Source: Globodera rostochiensis
Taxonomy: Eukaryota; Nematoda; Chromadorea; Rhabditida; Heteroderidae
Reading direction: 5' to 3'
DNA: 64,000 nt
Assembly: GCA_018350325.1 (NCBI GenBank)
Contig: JAEVLN010000005.1
Location: forward strand, 4,190,393-4,254,392
This document shows, one piece after another, positions 63,830 to 64,000 of the stretch (the stretch's first letter is position 1; each line of letters opens with the position of its first letter). A program made the position numbers and the translations under genes. The notes below the pieces were generated by a model. The model was given only the letters and a program-made list of their open reading frames with translations, searched no databases and was not told the DNA's origin.

Positions 63830-64000
63830 TTCTTCCGTAACCCTACTTAAATCAAATTAAAAAAATTTCATATAACCAACACACTCTTCTTCTATGGCTA
63901 ATTAATCATAAATTAGTTTTAAATATTTTTCATTTAGCTATTCATAATTGATCGCCCCAAAATGATGATTCTTATTGGAGGATATTACGAAATTGAAGAA
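63830..64000 (+). promoter_or_regulatory. Start of another upstream module at window edge
   Basis: From about 63840 the DNA repeats 58735-58897 almost exactly (aaatcaaattaaaaaaatttcatataaccaacac ... ttggaggatattacgaaattgaagaa), which leads into module P1 there. A further SP-HTH copy probably lies beyond 64000. Confidence 0.5.

Noticed and set aside
1..64000. rRNA genes, spliced-leader genes, bacterial operon features, plasmid or phage origins
   Set aside because: None recognisable; introns and TE types point to eukaryotic nuclear DNA.

Overview
The window looks like a repeat-rich, AT-rich eukaryotic (nuclear) locus, most likely from a nematode. The reasons are tiny spliced introns (41-54 bp) with GTGAGT or GTTTGT donors and T-rich ...ACAG acceptors, many hAT-type miniature transposons with clean 8-bp target duplications, a CENP-B/pogo-like transposase relic, Maverick/Polinton-type remnants, tRNA-derived SINE-like sequences, and an expanded family of small secreted proteins of the kind seen in parasitic nematodes. 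The species assignment is inference; no rRNA or conserved housekeeping gene is present to fix it.

The dominant content is one gene family, called SP-HTH here. Each complete member has an N-terminal signal peptide, a conserved acidic/aromatic block (FDEIFGEGWWDK), a linker that often carries 11- or 20-residue tandem repeats built on the word IEPNSTDQ, and three tandem helix-turn-helix units ending in IYxWKKEFGLS-like recognition helices. The third HTH is on a second exon behind a phase-1 intron. I find about 25 copies or fragments on both strands. Six have open frames with conserved splice sites throughout: starts 5959, 10933, 16951, 20956, 27243, 59972. Two (39214, 50640) are truncated after the third HTH. 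The rest are recent pseudogenes or fragments. A divergent three-exon relative (33540-35155, minus) carries only a single unexpanded NSTDQ word and may resemble the ancestral form.

Layout. 1-20280: three tandem copies of a 6-8 kb unit, each with a CENP-B-like relic (minus), a T-rich 'cctatttt' element, a promoter module, an SP-HTH gene, a hAT MITE and SP-HTH debris; copy 1 is interrupted by a Maverick-like fragment and by a pair of hairpins resembling a split hammerhead ribozyme. 20300-28430: two more SP-HTH genes, a small Gly-rich two-exon gene on the minus strand, and MITEs. 28440-33250: a 3.75-kb hAT-type element filled with a pyrimidine-rich minisatellite, whose empty site survives at 49.44 kb. 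33540-35155: the divergent family member. 36-51.6 kb: SP-HTH genes, pseudogenes and fragments mixed with duplicated segments and satellites. 51.6-55.4 kb: a CCGCAAATGTC satellite with an embedded inverted repeat and a hAT transposon carrying broken transposase exons. 55.4-64 kb: more SP-HTH copies, one inside a 4.5-kb unit flanked by inverted repeats, then a 1-kb array of the 33-bp coding repeat. A promoter module starting at the right edge suggests another member beyond the window.

How it may work together (inference): the family looks like transposase-type DNA-binding units placed behind a secretion signal, amplified by segmental duplication in TE-dense DNA, and diversified by repeat expansion and exchange of short cassettes under a shared promoter module. 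That is the profile expected of a secreted, possibly host-nucleus-directed effector family, but function cannot be read from sequence alone.
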